The position numbers were made by a program, and so were the translations under genes. DNA of 64,000 nt from Parasphingopyxis sp. (lineage in GTDB: Bacteria > Pseudomonadota > Alphaproteobacteria > Sphingomonadales > Sphingomonadaceae): positions 124,001 to 188,000 of the forward strand of contig NZ_JANQNS010000013.1 in the NCBI RefSeq assembly GCF_028279465.1, given 5' to 3'. Shown one piece after another: positions 12,478 through 21,942 of the stretch; within the stretch, counting starts at the first letter, position 1, and every line of letters begins with the position of its first letter. Under the pieces are notes generated by a model. That model was not told where the DNA came from. It did no database searches and saw nothing but the letters and a program-made list of their open reading frames with translations.

Positions 12478-14279
12478 TGGCCGACGCGTACAAGATTATC
12501 GACCATACATACGACTCCGTCGTCGTGGGTGCCGGCGGTTCGGGCCTGCGCGCGACGATGGGCAGCGCGGAAGCGGGCCTCAAAACGGCGTGCATCACCA
12601 AGGTCTTTCCGACGCGCTCACACACGGTTGCGGCGCAGGGCGGGATTGCCGCATCGCTCGGCAACAATACGCCCGATCACTGGACTTGGCATATGTACGA
12701 TACCGTCAAGGGATCGGACTGGCTCGGCGATCAGGACGCGATCGAATATCTGGTCCGCGAGGCGCCGCAAGCGGTCTACGAGCTCGAACATGCCGGTGTG
12801 CCGTTTTCGCGCAACGATGACGGCACCATCTATCAGCGCCCCTTTGGCGGCCATATGCAGAATATGGGTGAAGGCCCGCCCGTTCAGCGCACCTGCGCCG
12901 CGGCCGACCGGACCGGTCATGCCATGCTCCACGCGCTCTATCAGCAGAGCTTGAAGTATGACGCCGATTTCTTCATCGAATATTTCGCGATCGACCTGAT
13001 CATGGTGGACGGCGAGTGCCGGGGCGTCATTGCCATGTGCCTCGAAGACGGATCGATCCACCGCTTCCGCTCGCAGGCGGTCGTCCTCGCGACCGGCGGT
13101 TATGGCCGCGCCTATTTCAGCGCGACGAGCGCGCATAGCTGCACGGGCGACGGTGGAGGCATGGTGCTGCGCGCCGGACTGCCGCTGCAGGATATGGAAT
13201 TCGTCCAGTTCCACCCGACCGGAATCTATGGCGCGGGCGTGCTGATCACAGAAGGTGCGCGTGGCGAGGGTGGTTATCTGACGAATTCCGAGGGCGAACG
13301 CTTCATGGAGCGTTACGCGCCGTCAGCGAAAGACCTCGCCTCGCGCGATGTCGTTTCGCGCTGCATGGCGACGGAAATCCGCGAAGGCCGCGGGGTCGGC
13401 GACGAGAAAGACCATATCTTTCTCCACCTCGACCATATCGATCCGAACGTGCTGGCCCAGCGCCTGCCGGGTATTACCGAAACCGGCAAGATTTTCGCGG
13501 GCGTCGATCTGACGCGTCAGGCGCTGCCCGTCGTCCCGACCGTGCATTACAATATGGGCGGTATTCCCTGTAACTATTGGGGCGAGGTCGTAAACCCAAC
13601 GGCGGACGATCCGGATGCTGTCGTGCCCGGGCTCTACGCAGTCGGTGAGGCGGCGTGCGTGTCCGTGCATGGCGCCAATCGACTTGGCTCCAACTCGCTT
13701 ATCGATCTCGTCGTGTTCGGCCGGGCGACCGGCTTACGCCTCAAGGACAAGCTGGAAGCGGGTGCGTCGCAAAAGCCGCTGCCGGACGATAGCGCCGATA
13801 TGGCGCTCGAGCGGCTCGACCATTTTCGTCATGCCGATGGCAGCACGCCGACCGCCGAGCTGCGGCTCGATATGCAGAAGACGATGCAGGCGCACGCCGC
13901 CGTGTTCCGCGATACGAAGCTGCTCGACGAGGGCGTCGAGAAGATGGCAGCAGTCAATGCGAAGCTTGCCGATGTCCGCGTCAGCGACCGTTCGCTGATC
14001 TGGAACACCGACCTTATTGAGACGCTCGAGCTCAATAACCTGATGTCCCAGGCCGTGGTTACCATGGCCAGCGCCGCCAACCGCAAGGAAAGCCGCGGCG
14101 CGCACATGCACGAAGACTATCCAGATCGCGACGACGAAAACTGGATGAAGCACACGGTCACGACCTTTGCCGGCTGGGGCGGCAAGGACGGCACTGTCGA
14201 TATCGATTACCGCCCCGTTCATGATTTCACGCTGACCGACGAAGCGGACTATATCGAGCCCAAGGCGCGGGTGTATTGA
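12477..14279 (+). CDS. sdhA: Succinate dehydrogenase flavoprotein subunit
   Basis: A 600-residue catalytic subunit oxidising succinate to fumarate with covalently bound FAD. FAD-binding GAGGSG (18-23). [13 protein letters not shown] contains His49, the covalent FAD ligand. [10 protein letters not shown] and [20 protein letters not shown] follow, with the substrate-binding [19 protein letters not shown] near the C-terminal third. Length is normal. Its TGA overlaps a TTG that can start the next ORF. The expected downstream neighbour sdhB is missing here and found 6.4 kb further on. Confidence 0.97.
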   Translation: MADAYKIIDHTYDSVVVGAGGSGLRATMGSAEAGLKTACITKVFPTRSHTVAAQGGIAASLGNNTPDHWTWHMYDTVKGSDWLGDQDAIEYLVREAPQAVYELEHAGVPFSRNDDGTIYQRPFGGHMQNMGEGPPVQRTCAAADRTGHAMLHALYQQSLKYDADFFIEYFAIDLIMVDGECRGVIAMCLEDGSIHRFRSQAVVLATGGYGRAYFSATSAHSCTGDGGGMVLRAGLPLQDMEFVQFHPTGIYGAGVLITEGARGEGGYLTNSEGERFMERYAPSAKDLASRDVVSRCMATEIREGRGVGDEKDHIFLHLDHIDPNVLAQRLPGITETGKIFAGVDLTRQALPVVPTVHYNMGGIPCNYWGEVVNPTADDPDAVVPGLYAVGEAACVSVHGANRLGSNSLIDLVVFGRATGLRLKDKLEAGASQKPLPDDSADMALERLDHFRHADGSTPTAELRLDMQKTMQAHAAVFRDTKLLDEGVEKMAAVNAKLADVRVSDRSLIWNTDLIETLELNNLMSQAVVTMASAANRKESRGAHMHEDYPDRDDENWMKHTVTTFAGWGGKDGTVDIDYRPVHDFTLTDEADYIEPKARVY

Positions 14280-14875
14280 GAGAAGACGACCATTTAGAAG
14301 AATACGAAGGCAATAAGCTTTGGTTTCGGTTTATTGTTTTCTTCATGGTCATGATCTTTATCTGGATGAACTGGACGGCTTTCTCCAGACAGGCCGAAAT
14401 CCGCCATTTGCAGACATCGGGCACGTCGACCACAGCGATTGTCACAGAAAGAATATTAAAGAGATGTCGCGGCATCCGCTGTAGTTCACCAGTGTATTTT
14501 CGAGGATCGATTGGAAGCGAAGCGTATCAAGATTTCCAATCTCGTTGCGGCAGAGCGTGTTGGAGAATCATTCGCTACCGCTTTGAGCATGAGGGGCGGA
14601 CGCATTTCGGAACAGAGCCAGTTAAGATCGCAGCTTTCGAGCGCTTGTCTGAGGGAAGAAGCGTTAATGTACTTTACGATCCTAGGCGTCCGGATATGTC
14701 TCAATTTATCAATACGAATAGGAACTCCGTACTATTTTGGGTAACTATAGCAGTAGATTCTCTAGTTTTTGTTTTGGCATTATTATTTTTGCCTCGACAA
14801 GCCTCGAAAACCATATTGTTCATACTGTTAATTTTTGCCTGGATGTACTTTTTTATATTCAGGCATATTTGGTGA
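14276..14875 (+). CDS. DUF3592-like membrane protein, AT-rich, coupled to sdhA
   Basis: 199 residues from a TTG start overlapping the sdhA stop by 4 bp; an ATG at 14345 is an alternative. Membrane segments at about residues 17-35 ([17 protein letters not shown]) and two near the C-terminus ([20 protein letters not shown] and [16 protein letters not shown]). The region between includes [15 protein letters not shown], the VxVxYdP pattern of DUF3592 proteins, whose function is unknown. Base composition is clearly more AT-rich than both flanks (aat, att, tta codons), which points to foreign origin. It sits exactly where sdhB would be expected. Confidence 0.65.
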   Translation: MREDDHLEEYEGNKLWFRFIVFFMVMIFIWMNWTAFSRQAEIRHLQTSGTSTTAIVTERILKRCRGIRCSSPVYFRGSIGSEAYQDFQSRCGRACWRIIRYRFEHEGRTHFGTEPVKIAAFERLSEGRSVNVLYDPRRPDMSQFINTNRNSVLFWVTIAVDSLVFVLALLFLPRQASKTILFILLIFAWMYFFIFRHIW

Positions 14876-15061
14876 AATGTTGATTTTATCTATATCGTGC
14901 GCCTGGACTAAATCGGTCGAATCCCTGCAGGGCAGCAATATGGCTTCCATCTCAAGCCGAAATGCGCTTGAACATAAAGTTACTATGCCCGGCGCGCCTT
15001 TCGATCTGATCTGTCCGCCATATTTTTGCGGTAGGTGTTTTGGCACCGGGGCCGAAACCTA

Positions 15062-15400
15062 GTGGCCTGGCCGGCATGGATCGTTTCCGCGCTGGCGCAT
15101 CCGGAAGTTCGGCGCGTGGGTGTCGAGGCGGCGACCAAGGCAGGCGGTATGCTGGCCGAGCGGCTGGGCAAACGCAAAGGCGGCACCGAAATTCTGCCCC
15201 CGGAAGAGGGCCAGCCCTCCGATGCGGATCTGCTGCGCGAAGCGATGGAAAGCCTGCCGACCAAGCAGGAATTGGCCGAAGCGATTGCCGCGCTCGATGC
15301 GCAGAGCGAAGCGCGGGTGGCGCGCCTGCGCGGCACGGTTATCCTGTTAGCTATCGCACAGTTCGTCGCGTTGGCTGTGCTGATCGCAGTGCTGATCTAG
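15062..15400 (+). CDS. Hypothetical protein with C-terminal membrane anchor
   Basis: About 112 residues from GTG 15062; a GTG at 15035 is also in frame and I cannot decide between them. The N-terminus (M)AWPAWIVSALAHPEVRRVG is followed by a charged helical region (LLREAMESLPTKQELAEAIA, LDAQSEARVARLRG) and one C-terminal membrane helix VILLAIAQFVALAVLIAVL. A tail-anchored or short coiled-coil inner-membrane protein; I do not recognise a family. GC content returns to that of the chromosome here, unlike the ORF before it. Confidence 0.6.
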   Translation: MAWPAWIVSALAHPEVRRVGVEAATKAGGMLAERLGKRKGGTEILPPEEGQPSDADLLREAMESLPTKQELAEAIAALDAQSEARVARLRGTVILLAIAQFVALAVLIAVLI

Positions 15401-15474
15401 CGCGCTTGCCCGCGTGCGGTTTTTGGTCCTCGGCGAAACCCTGTGATATCTGGCGCCGAGGGAGATAAGTTGCG

Positions 15475-15855
15475 ATGAAGAGTATGAGTATTCCGCGTAC
15501 CGCCTGTCTGTTGCCGATCGCGTTGGCGCTTGCCGCCTGCGCCCATAGCGGCGCCAATTATGAGCCCATTGTCGATGGGCCGGTGGGCGGAAAATATTAT
15601 GCCGATCTGGAGGATTGTCAGGCGCTGGCGCGCTCGCCGCAGATCGACCGGCATGTCGACAATAATGCGCTCGCGGGCGCCGCGGTCGGCGGGGTCATCG
15701 GCGCTATCGAGGATGATTCGGTTGGCGGTGCGCTTGTTGGCGCGGCCCTGGGCGCGCTGATCGGCGGGATCGGCGGATCGGCGGAAGCCAATGCCGTGCG
15801 CGAGGATGTCATTATCGACTGTATGCTCGATCGCGGGCATCCGGTGGTCGGCTAG
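15475..15855 (+). CDS. Glycine-zipper lipoprotein
   Basis: 126 residues. Signal peptide with lipobox ALAACAHSG (acylated Cys at about 22). The C-terminal half is a glycine zipper: NNALAGAAVGGVIGAIEDDS and GGALVGAALGALIGGIGGS, two small-residue helices separated by an acidic turn, as in SlyB/YmgG-type outer-membrane proteins. Two other cysteines (DLEDCQAL, IDCMLDRG) could form a disulfide. The stop is 10 bp before the start of the C13 peptidase gene and a good ribosome site (GGAGGG) lies between, so the two are probably cotranscribed. Confidence 0.78.
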   Translation: MKSMSIPRTACLLPIALALAACAHSGANYEPIVDGPVGGKYYADLEDCQALARSPQIDRHVDNNALAGAAVGGVIGAIEDDSVGGALVGAALGALIGGIGGSAEANAVREDVIIDCMLDRGHPVVG

Positions 15856-15865
15856 GAGGGTAGCA

Positions 15866-16873
15866 GTGTCGCCTGTTCACAAGCTGGCACTGTTTGCCGT
15901 AACCGCTGCTATTGCATGGGTTGCACCGCCTGTTTCCGCGCAATCGGATACTGACCCCGCTGTCAGCCATACCCGGCCGCTGCCGTCCTTTCTGTCGCGT
16001 GTCCAGCCGCATGAAGCCGTGCTTGGCGCCAATGCCGGTACGGAGTTTGCCTACGATATCGATCCGGACGATGCGCTGGCCGATCACCGTCGCCTCACCG
16101 ATGCTCTTGCGGCTCTGGCGCCGCAGCGGCCGGGCACCGTGGACGCCTATGTCCTGTCGATAGCGCTGGACAGCGATCCCGTATTCGGCCGCGAAGCGCG
16201 CGAGGCAGCACGGGTATTGGCCCGGCGCTACGGCGCCGACTATCGCGTGATCACCCTGGCCGCGCCGGATGGCAACGGCGATGCGAGCCTGCCGCACGGC
16301 TCGCTGACCGCTCTGTCGATAACGCTGGCCCGGATTGCCGAGCTGATGGACCCGGCCGAGGATGTGCTGATCTTCTATGCGACCAGTCACGGCCTGCCGG
16401 AAGGCATCGTCTATTATTATGGTGATCAGGGGTATGGCACCATGTCGCCGCTGCGCCTGTCGACGATTATGGGTCAGCTGCGCATCGCAAACCGGCTGAT
16501 CATCATGAATGCCTGTTTTTCCGGTAACTTTGTGCGCGGCCTGTCCTCGCCGACGAGTGTGGTCGTTTCCGCCGCTGCGGCCGATCGCACCTCGTTCGGC
16601 TGCACGCCGACCAATGACTGGACCTATTTCGGTGACGCCTTCATCAATCGGTCGCTAAGGCGATCGCAACCGCTGGCCGACGCGTTCGAGCAAGCGCGGA
16701 TCAAGATCACGCAATGGGAATCCGATATCGGCATGACGCCATCAGAGCCGCAGATCGCCATCGGGCGGCAGTCCGGCACTTGGCTGGACGTGCTGGAAGG
16801 CCAAATGCCGCAAAGTGCGACGGCGCCGGTCGGAAGGCCCGCGAACGCGGATGCGCGGCCAGCGAGGCGCTAG
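15866..16873 (+). CDS. Secreted C13 (legumain/caspase-like) family peptidase
   Basis: 335 residues from GTG 15866, chosen for the TAGGAGGG ribosome site at 15853-15860. Signal peptide (VHKLALFAVTAAIAWVAPPVSAQ). The catalytic dyad of clan CD is visible: His175 in YATSHGLPEG and Cys217 in IIMNACFSGNF, each after a hydrophobic beta strand. Bacterial C13 homologues are mostly uncharacterised; eukaryotic members cleave after Asn (legumain) or act in GPI transamidation. Target unknown; export suggests a periplasmic or surface role, perhaps with the lipoprotein encoded just upstream. The stop shares CTAG with the convergent lldD-like gene. Confidence 0.8.
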   Translation: MSPVHKLALFAVTAAIAWVAPPVSAQSDTDPAVSHTRPLPSFLSRVQPHEAVLGANAGTEFAYDIDPDDALADHRRLTDALAALAPQRPGTVDAYVLSIALDSDPVFGREAREAARVLARRYGADYRVITLAAPDGNGDASLPHGSLTALSITLARIAELMDPAEDVLIFYATSHGLPEGIVYYYGDQGYGTMSPLRLSTIMGQLRIANRLIIMNACFSGNFVRGLSSPTSVVVSAAAADRTSFGCTPTNDWTYFGDAFINRSLRRSQPLADAFEQARIKITQWESDIGMTPSEPQIAIGRQSGTWLDVLEGQMPQSATAPVGRPANADARPARR

Positions 16874-18018
16874 CGCCAGCGCAGATTGTCCCGGCCAAGC
16901 GCGCCGACACTCTTGACGCCCATCAGCTTCATGTCCCGCTCGATCTCTGAGCGCAGATTACCGAGTGCGCGTTCGACGCCGGCCTGCCCGGCCGCGGCCA
17001 GCGCATAGAGATACAGCCGCCCCCCGGAACAGGCTTTTGCGCCGACGCTGAGCGCTTTCAGCACATGGCTGCCGCGCCGGATGCCGCCATCGCAGATTAC
17101 GTCGAGCCGGTCGCCGACTGCATCGACAATCTCGGCCAATTGGTCGAACGGTGCGCGGCTGCCGTCGAGCTGCCGCCCGCCATGGTTGGACACCATGATG
17201 GCCGTTGCGCCAATATCGGCGGCGCGTTTCGCGTCCTCGACTGACATGATACCTTTCAAGCAGAATTCGCCGCCCCAATCGGCGCGAATCTGCTCGGCCA
17301 TGGTCCAGTCGAGCGTCTGGTCAAGCATGGTGGTAAAGTAATCGCCGATTGAGAGGGCGACACTGCTGCCTTCACCGATATGGCCGGAAAGATTGGGCAG
17401 CTCGAACTTCTCGCGGAACAGGTAATTGAGCCCCCAACCCGGCTTGGCCGCATAGCTGAGGAAGGATCGCGGTGTGATGCGCGGCGGGGACGTAAACCCG
17501 GTGCGCAGGCAGCGTTCGCGGTTGCCGCCGACGATCGTGTCCACGGTGAGCGTGAGCGCGTCGAACTCTGCCGCCTTGCACTGCTCGACCATGGCGCGGT
17601 TCAGCCCCTTGTCCTTGTGGACGTAGAGCTGGAACATTTTGGGGCTCGATATGGTCGCGCCGATCTCCGCGATGCCGACCGTCGCAAGCGATGAGATCCC
17701 GAAATAGGTGCCGAATCTCTCCGCCGCCCGGCCCACGGCTCGCTCGCCACGCCAGTGGAACAGACGCTGCAGCGCTGTCGGCGACAGGAATAGCGGCATA
17801 TCGATCGTCCGGCCCAAGACCGTGGTCGTCAGATCGACCTCTTCGGCGCCCGACAATATGTTGGGAACGAGGTCACATTCCTCATACGCCTGTGTGTTGC
17901 GAGCAAGCGTGCGCTCATCGTCCGCCCCGCCATCAATATAATGGAAAACTGGGCCGGGCAGCCGGCGCTTTGCCAGCGTCCGGAAGTCGTCGAAATTGTG
18001 ACAATCGATCAATCGCAT
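16870..18018 (-). CDS. lldD: FMN-dependent alpha-hydroxy-acid dehydrogenase (L-lactate dehydrogenase type)
   Basis: 382 residues. It oxidises an L-2-hydroxy acid, most likely L-lactate to pyruvate, passing electrons to quinone or oxygen. FMN/TIM-barrel signatures are PGPVFHYIDGGADDERT, PLFLSPTALQRLFHWRGE, TVDTIVGGNRERCLRTGF, and the active-site signature VSNHGGRQLDGSRAPFDQL with the catalytic His. DGGIRRGSHVLKALSVGA and the C-terminal DMKLMGVKSVGAL are also typical. LldD is the nearest match by length and motifs, but glycolate or mandelate oxidases share them. It is transcribed against the C13 gene and diverges from the ATP-grasp gene. Confidence 0.85.
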   Translation of the reverse strand: MRLIDCHNFDDFRTLAKRRLPGPVFHYIDGGADDERTLARNTQAYEECDLVPNILSGAEEVDLTTTVLGRTIDMPLFLSPTALQRLFHWRGERAVGRAAERFGTYFGISSLATVGIAEIGATISSPKMFQLYVHKDKGLNRAMVEQCKAAEFDALTLTVDTIVGGNRERCLRTGFTSPPRITPRSFLSYAAKPGWGLNYLFREKFELPNLSGHIGEGSSVALSIGDYFTTMLDQTLDWTMAEQIRADWGGEFCLKGIMSVEDAKRAADIGATAIMVSNHGGRQLDGSRAPFDQLAEIVDAVGDRLDVICDGGIRRGSHVLKALSVGAKACSGGRLYLYALAAAGQAGVERALGNLRSEIERDMKLMGVKSVGALGRDNLRWR

Positions 18019-18125
18019 GGCCGCGTCGTGTAAACCAGCCGCGCCAACTTGCCTACCGCGGCATCTGGCGAAGGGCAGAATATGGGGCTAGGGAGCAGCT
18101 TTGGGGCGCAATGAGGGAGGTCGCC

Positions 18126-19133
18126 ATGGCAGAAGCCTTGCAACCGCTGCGAATACCGGACGCAGATAAAGAACGGATCCGGATCATGTTCATGGCCAAG
18201 CATGCCTTGTGGGGCGGGGGCATGCATCCCGAAGACGGCAACCATGCGATCTACCATCATGAAGTGCGCACGACGCTTGAAGGGCTCGACCTCAATCTGC
18301 GCGTCGAAAACAGCTATGATGTGCTGTTCACCTATCCGAACGTCGATTTCGTCTTTCCGCTGCTGAACCGCGGCGGGTTCGTGAATTCGGAAATGCTGAT
18401 CCCGTTGCTCTGCAATATGCATCGCATTCCCTATGTCGGCGCGATCCCGTTCGTGCGCGGGCTCGGCGATGACAAGTCCGGCTCGAAACTCGTCTGCGTC
18501 CATGCCGGTGTGCCGACGGCGCCCTGGTTCTGTTATCGGCGCGGCGCGCCGGTCGAGGAAGCTGATTGCCCGCAGGCCGATCGCTGGGTGATCAAGCCCA
18601 ATGCCTCGTCGGCAAGCTGGGGCATATCCGATGCGCATGACTGGGCGGGTGTGGCCAATGCCGTGGCCGACATGCACGGGCAGGGTCATGACGCGATCGT
18701 CGAACCTTATCTCGACGGTTACGATGTACAGGTGGCCTTTATCTCTATGGGCGATCCGGTCATGCTGCCGATGCTCATCTATGAGCGCGAGGATACGCAG
18801 AAGCTCTGGACCTATTATGAGAAGCGCGATCTCGTCGCGAATACCGAAAAATCGACGCTGAAACAGTTCGAAGAACCGGAATTCGCACCGAAGATCGCCG
18901 AATATGCGAAAAAGGTCGCGCGCGAGTTCCAGCCCTTCGATTATGGCCGGATCGAGTTTCGTCTCGATCGCAACACCGGCGATATCAATTTCATCGAGAT
19001 CAACCTCAACTGCAATCTCTGGTCGGAAAAAGTGATGGCGAAATCCGCCGCTATTGCCGGTTTCAGCCATGCCGATCTGCTGGAAACGATCCTTGCCGAC
19101 AGCCTCAGGCGCAACGGATTGATCAGCCTGTAG
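18126..19133 (+). CDS. Orphan D-Ala-D-Ala ligase-like ATP-grasp protein
   Basis: 335 residues. ATG 18126 is preceded by GGGAGG at 18114-18119. ATP-grasp signatures: WVIKPNASSASWGISDA (nucleotide-binding lysine and glycine-poor loop), AIVEPYLDGYDVQVAFISM (grasp strand), and the metal-binding end GRIEFRLDRNTGDINFIEIN followed by LNCNL. The N-terminal part (RIMFMAKHALWGGGMHPEDG) is not the usual DdlB lobe. The substrate is unknown; such enzymes ligate a carboxylate to an amine using ATP. It is not near cell-wall genes, so a peptidoglycan role is unlikely; an amino-acid or small-peptide ligase is my inference. Confidence 0.7.
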   Translation: MAEALQPLRIPDADKERIRIMFMAKHALWGGGMHPEDGNHAIYHHEVRTTLEGLDLNLRVENSYDVLFTYPNVDFVFPLLNRGGFVNSEMLIPLLCNMHRIPYVGAIPFVRGLGDDKSGSKLVCVHAGVPTAPWFCYRRGAPVEEADCPQADRWVIKPNASSASWGISDAHDWAGVANAVADMHGQGHDAIVEPYLDGYDVQVAFISMGDPVMLPMLIYEREDTQKLWTYYEKRDLVANTEKSTLKQFEEPEFAPKIAEYAKKVAREFQPFDYGRIEFRLDRNTGDINFIEINLNCNLWSEKVMAKSAAIAGFSHADLLETILADSLRRNGLISL

Positions 19134-19217
19134 AATATTAAGCCGGGGTTCAGACGCCTCCCGCCACTGCCGTCGACGAAACGAGTTATTTTGTCGACGA
19201 GTTGAGTGGAGGGTGAT

Positions 19218-20585
19218 ATGAGCGAGACAGCAAATAGCCGGTCGCCGGGGTTCAAACTGGCGATGGTGCTCCTAGTGGCGTTTCTGCTTTCGATCCCGCT
19301 CTTTACGATCTGGTTGCTTGTCTATGACCGTGAGCAGCAGTCGCAGACCGCGCTCACCTCCATCGCCGAGGGTTGGGGCGGGCCGCAGGTGCTGAGCGGC
19401 CCCTATCTGATGATCCCCTATCATGCCGAAACGAACGAGACGGTCACTGAAAACGGACAGCAGACAACGCGCACGCGAGAAGTCTGGCGCGAATTGACGC
19501 TCGCGCCGGAGAGCTTCGAACTCGCAACCCAGATCGATCCCGAACGGCGCCAGCGGTCCATCTATGAAGCGATCGTCTACATGGCGGCGAATGAAGGCCA
19601 GGCGGTTTATCGCTTGCCGGCTGATCTGATGCGGCAGGGCGTCGATCCGACGACGCTGGCGTTCGATCGCGCCGAGCTGCGCTTCGGTCTATCCGATATG
19701 CGTGGTATCCAGCGGGCGGAAATCCGCTTCGATGGTGAACCCGTCGCGCTGACGCCGGGCGGCGGCAATCGGTCCGGCTTTTCCGCAGCGGTGGATGCGA
19801 GCGCGATAGCCGACCGGCCGCTTGAAGCGTCTTTGGCGTTCGAGGTGCGCGGCAATCAGCGGCTGTCTCTGATGCCGCATGCCGGGTATACCGATTGGCA
19901 GGTCAGTTCGAGCTGGCCGCACCCCTCATTCACCGGCGGCTTTTCGCCCGAGCGCGAGATTGACGGTGAAGGCTTCACCGCCAGTTACAGCGTGCCGAAC
20001 CTTGCATTGGGGCGGTCGCTTGTGATGACCGGCGATGCGGCGGCCGAGGAGATGGTTGTGGCGCAGCCGAGCCTCGATCCGCGCTACGATGTCCCAGCGG
20101 CAACGACCGAAGCGCGCGTCGGCCTTTTCCAGCCCGTCGATCTTTATTCGCAGGTCGACCGGTCGGTGAAATACGGCTTTCTGATCATCGGTTTCACCTT
20201 CCTTGCCTATCTGATGTTCGACCTGATTGGCGGCGTGCGCGTATCGACGATCGAATATCTGCTTCTGGGCGCGGCGCTGGTGCTCTTCTTCGTGATGCTG
20301 CTCGCCTTTGCCGAGATTATCGGCTTCGCCTGGGCCTATATCGTGGCTGCGGCTGCGATCGTCGGGCTCAATACGGCCTATTCCGCCGCCGTACTCGGCA
20401 GCTGGCGGCGGGCCGGCATGATGGGCGCGCTGATGATCGGCCTCTATGCGGCCATATATGCGCTGCTCAATCTCGAAAGCCTCTCGCTGCTGATTGGTTC
20501 GCTGATGCTCTTCGCGGCGCTGGCAGCCGTCATGTACCTGACGCGCAACATCGATTGGGGTCGATCGGCGGCCGAAGCGCAATAG
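19218..20585 (+). CDS. creD: Cell envelope integrity protein CreD
   Basis: 455 residues, an inner-membrane protein of the CreD family (E. coli CreD is of similar length). One N-terminal membrane helix (MVLLVAFLLSIPLFTIWLLV) is followed by a large periplasmic domain with DREQQSQTALTSIAEGWGGP and RFGLSDMRGIQRAEIRFDG. Five to six C-terminal helices start with VKYGFLIIGFTFLAYLMFDL. ATG 19218 follows GGAGGG at 19208-19213. In enterobacteria creD belongs to the CreBC regulon and affects envelope stability; no creBC genes are seen here. It precedes sdhB by about 110 bp. Confidence 0.92.
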   Translation: MSETANSRSPGFKLAMVLLVAFLLSIPLFTIWLLVYDREQQSQTALTSIAEGWGGPQVLSGPYLMIPYHAETNETVTENGQQTTRTREVWRELTLAPESFELATQIDPERRQRSIYEAIVYMAANEGQAVYRLPADLMRQGVDPTTLAFDRAELRFGLSDMRGIQRAEIRFDGEPVALTPGGGNRSGFSAAVDASAIADRPLEASLAFEVRGNQRLSLMPHAGYTDWQVSSSWPHPSFTGGFSPEREIDGEGFTASYSVPNLALGRSLVMTGDAAAEEMVVAQPSLDPRYDVPAATTEARVGLFQPVDLYSQVDRSVKYGFLIIGFTFLAYLMFDLIGGVRVSTIEYLLLGAALVLFFVMLLAFAEIIGFAWAYIVAAAAIVGLNTAYSAAVLGSWRRAGMMGALMIGLYAAIYALLNLESLSLLIGSLMLFAALAAVMYLTRNIDWGRSAAEAQ

Positions 20586-20692
20586 GCGCGCCGCTCGATT
20601 GCCTCCATCGAAAATTTGCCTGCGGCGCCCCCTTCCGCAGTGCGGCATGACGCGCTATCTCGCTGCTGCACGGCAAGGAAATCGAACGCATC

Positions 20693-21475
20693 ATGGCTGA
20701 ATTCACGCTTCCGAAGAACAGCAAGGTCAGGAAGAACGGCAAGGTCCATAAATCGGACGGCGCCCGCACGGTTACCTTCAAAGTCTATCGTTACGATCCC
20801 GATAGCGGTGAGAATCCGCGCTACGACCGGTTCGAGGTCGATCTCGACAGTTGTGGCCCCATGGTGCTCGATGCCTTGATCAAGATGAAGGGCGAACAGG
20901 ACAGCACGCTGACCTTCCGCCGCTCCTGCCGCGAGGGGATTTGCGGGAGCTGCTCGATGAATATCGACGGCTCGAACGGCCTCGCCTGCACGACCGCGAT
21001 CGAGGATTGCGACAAGAAGGAAATCACGATCACGCCGCTGCCGCATATGGATGTGATCAAGGATCTCGTGCCCGATTTCACCCATTTCTACGCGCAATAT
21101 GCCTCGATCCAGCCTTGGCTGAAGACCGAAACGCCCGAGCCGTCCGGCAAAGAGCGCCTGCAATCGCCCGAAGAACGCGCGAAGCTCGATGGACTCTATG
21201 AGTGCATCCTGTGCGCCTGCTGCTCCACGAGCTGCCCGAGTTATTGGTGGAATTCGGACAAGTTTCTCGGCCCCGCGATCCTGCTCCAGGCCTATCGCTG
21301 GCTCGCCGACAGCCGCGACGAACATACGGGCGAGCGGCTTGACGAACTTGAGGACCCGTTCCGCCTCTATCGCTGCCACACGATCATGAACTGCGCCAAT
21401 GTCTGTCCGAAAGGCTTGTCGCCGGCCAAGGCGATCGCCGAGACGAAAAAGATGATGCTCGAACGCTCTGTTTGA
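20693..21475 (+). CDS. sdhB: Succinate dehydrogenase iron-sulfur subunit, detached from sdhCDA
   Basis: 260 residues, electron-transfer subunit of complex II. Cluster motifs: [2Fe-2S] [12 protein letters not shown], [4Fe-4S] [17 protein letters not shown] and [3Fe-4S] [17 protein letters not shown]. All ligand cysteines are present, so the protein should be functional. It lies 6.4 kb downstream of sdhA with genes on both strands between, so it needs its own promoter or one shared with creD, and its dosage must be balanced with sdhCDA separately. The stop overlaps a TTG start candidate of the thioesterase gene. Confidence 0.97.
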   Translation: MAEFTLPKNSKVRKNGKVHKSDGARTVTFKVYRYDPDSGENPRYDRFEVDLDSCGPMVLDALIKMKGEQDSTLTFRRSCREGICGSCSMNIDGSNGLACTTAIEDCDKKEITITPLPHMDVIKDLVPDFTHFYAQYASIQPWLKTETPEPSGKERLQSPEERAKLDGLYECILCACCSTSCPSYWWNSDKFLGPAILLQAYRWLADSRDEHTGERLDELEDPFRLYRCHTIMNCANVCPKGLSPAKAIAETKKMMLERSV

Positions 21476-21942
21476 GCGGGGCGAAGCTCTTGTCAGACTC
21501 CAAATTCCGCCACGAACCCGATCCCGACAATCCGGGCTGGATGATCTGGGAACTCGTCGGCGAGGAGCGGTTCAATACAGTGCTCGGCCCGTTCCGCGTC
21601 CGCAAGGAGAGCGACACGACGTCCCGCTGCCGGATGTGGCCGCAGCCGATCCATGCCAATCTAGCCGATGTCGTTCATGGCGGCGCGGTGATGACCTTTA
21701 TTGATGCCGCACTTTTCGCCGGCTCGGCGGTGCTGGGGATCAGTCATATGGGGCGGTCTGTTACCGTCGATATGTCGGTGCAATTTATCGGGCCGGGGCT
21801 TCTGGATCGCCCGCTCGATGCTGAGGTCGAGATTTTGCGCGAGACCGGTCGGCTGGTATTCCTGCGCGGGATCGTGGTGCAGGACGACGCGAAGGTGGCG
21901 GCTTTTTCCGGAACGATACGCAAGGCCGGCCCGCCGAAATGA
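21472..21942 (+). CDS. PaaI-type hotdog-fold thioesterase
   Basis: 156 residues from TTG 21472, which overlaps the sdhB stop; TTG 21490 is an in-frame alternative and the true start is uncertain. The hotdog-fold core signature [20 protein letters not shown] is present, followed by [14 protein letters not shown] and [20 protein letters not shown]. The HGG with the downstream Asp matches the PaaI/YbgC-like acyl-CoA thioesterase superfamily. The acyl substrate cannot be deduced. It overlaps zapE by 4 bp, forming an sdhB-thioesterase-zapE unit. Confidence 0.85.
   Translation: MSGAKLLSDSKFRHEPDPDNPGWMIWELVGEERFNTVLGPFRVRKESDTTSRCRMWPQPIHANLADVVHGGAVMTFIDAALFAGSAVLGISHMGRSVTVDMSVQFIGPGLLDRPLDAEVEILRETGRLVFLRGIVVQDDAKVAAFSGTIRKAGPPK

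Noticed and set aside
14835..15062. 75-codon plus-strand frame after the DUF3592-like gene
   Set aside because: Overlaps the end of that gene, no ribosome site, no family resemblance, ends where the next gene starts.
19185..19205. Repeated GTCGACGA upstream of creD, considered as a cre-tag or operator
   Set aside because: The E. coli cre-tag is TTCAC-N6-TTCAC and is not present; two copies of an 8-mer in GC-rich DNA are weak evidence.
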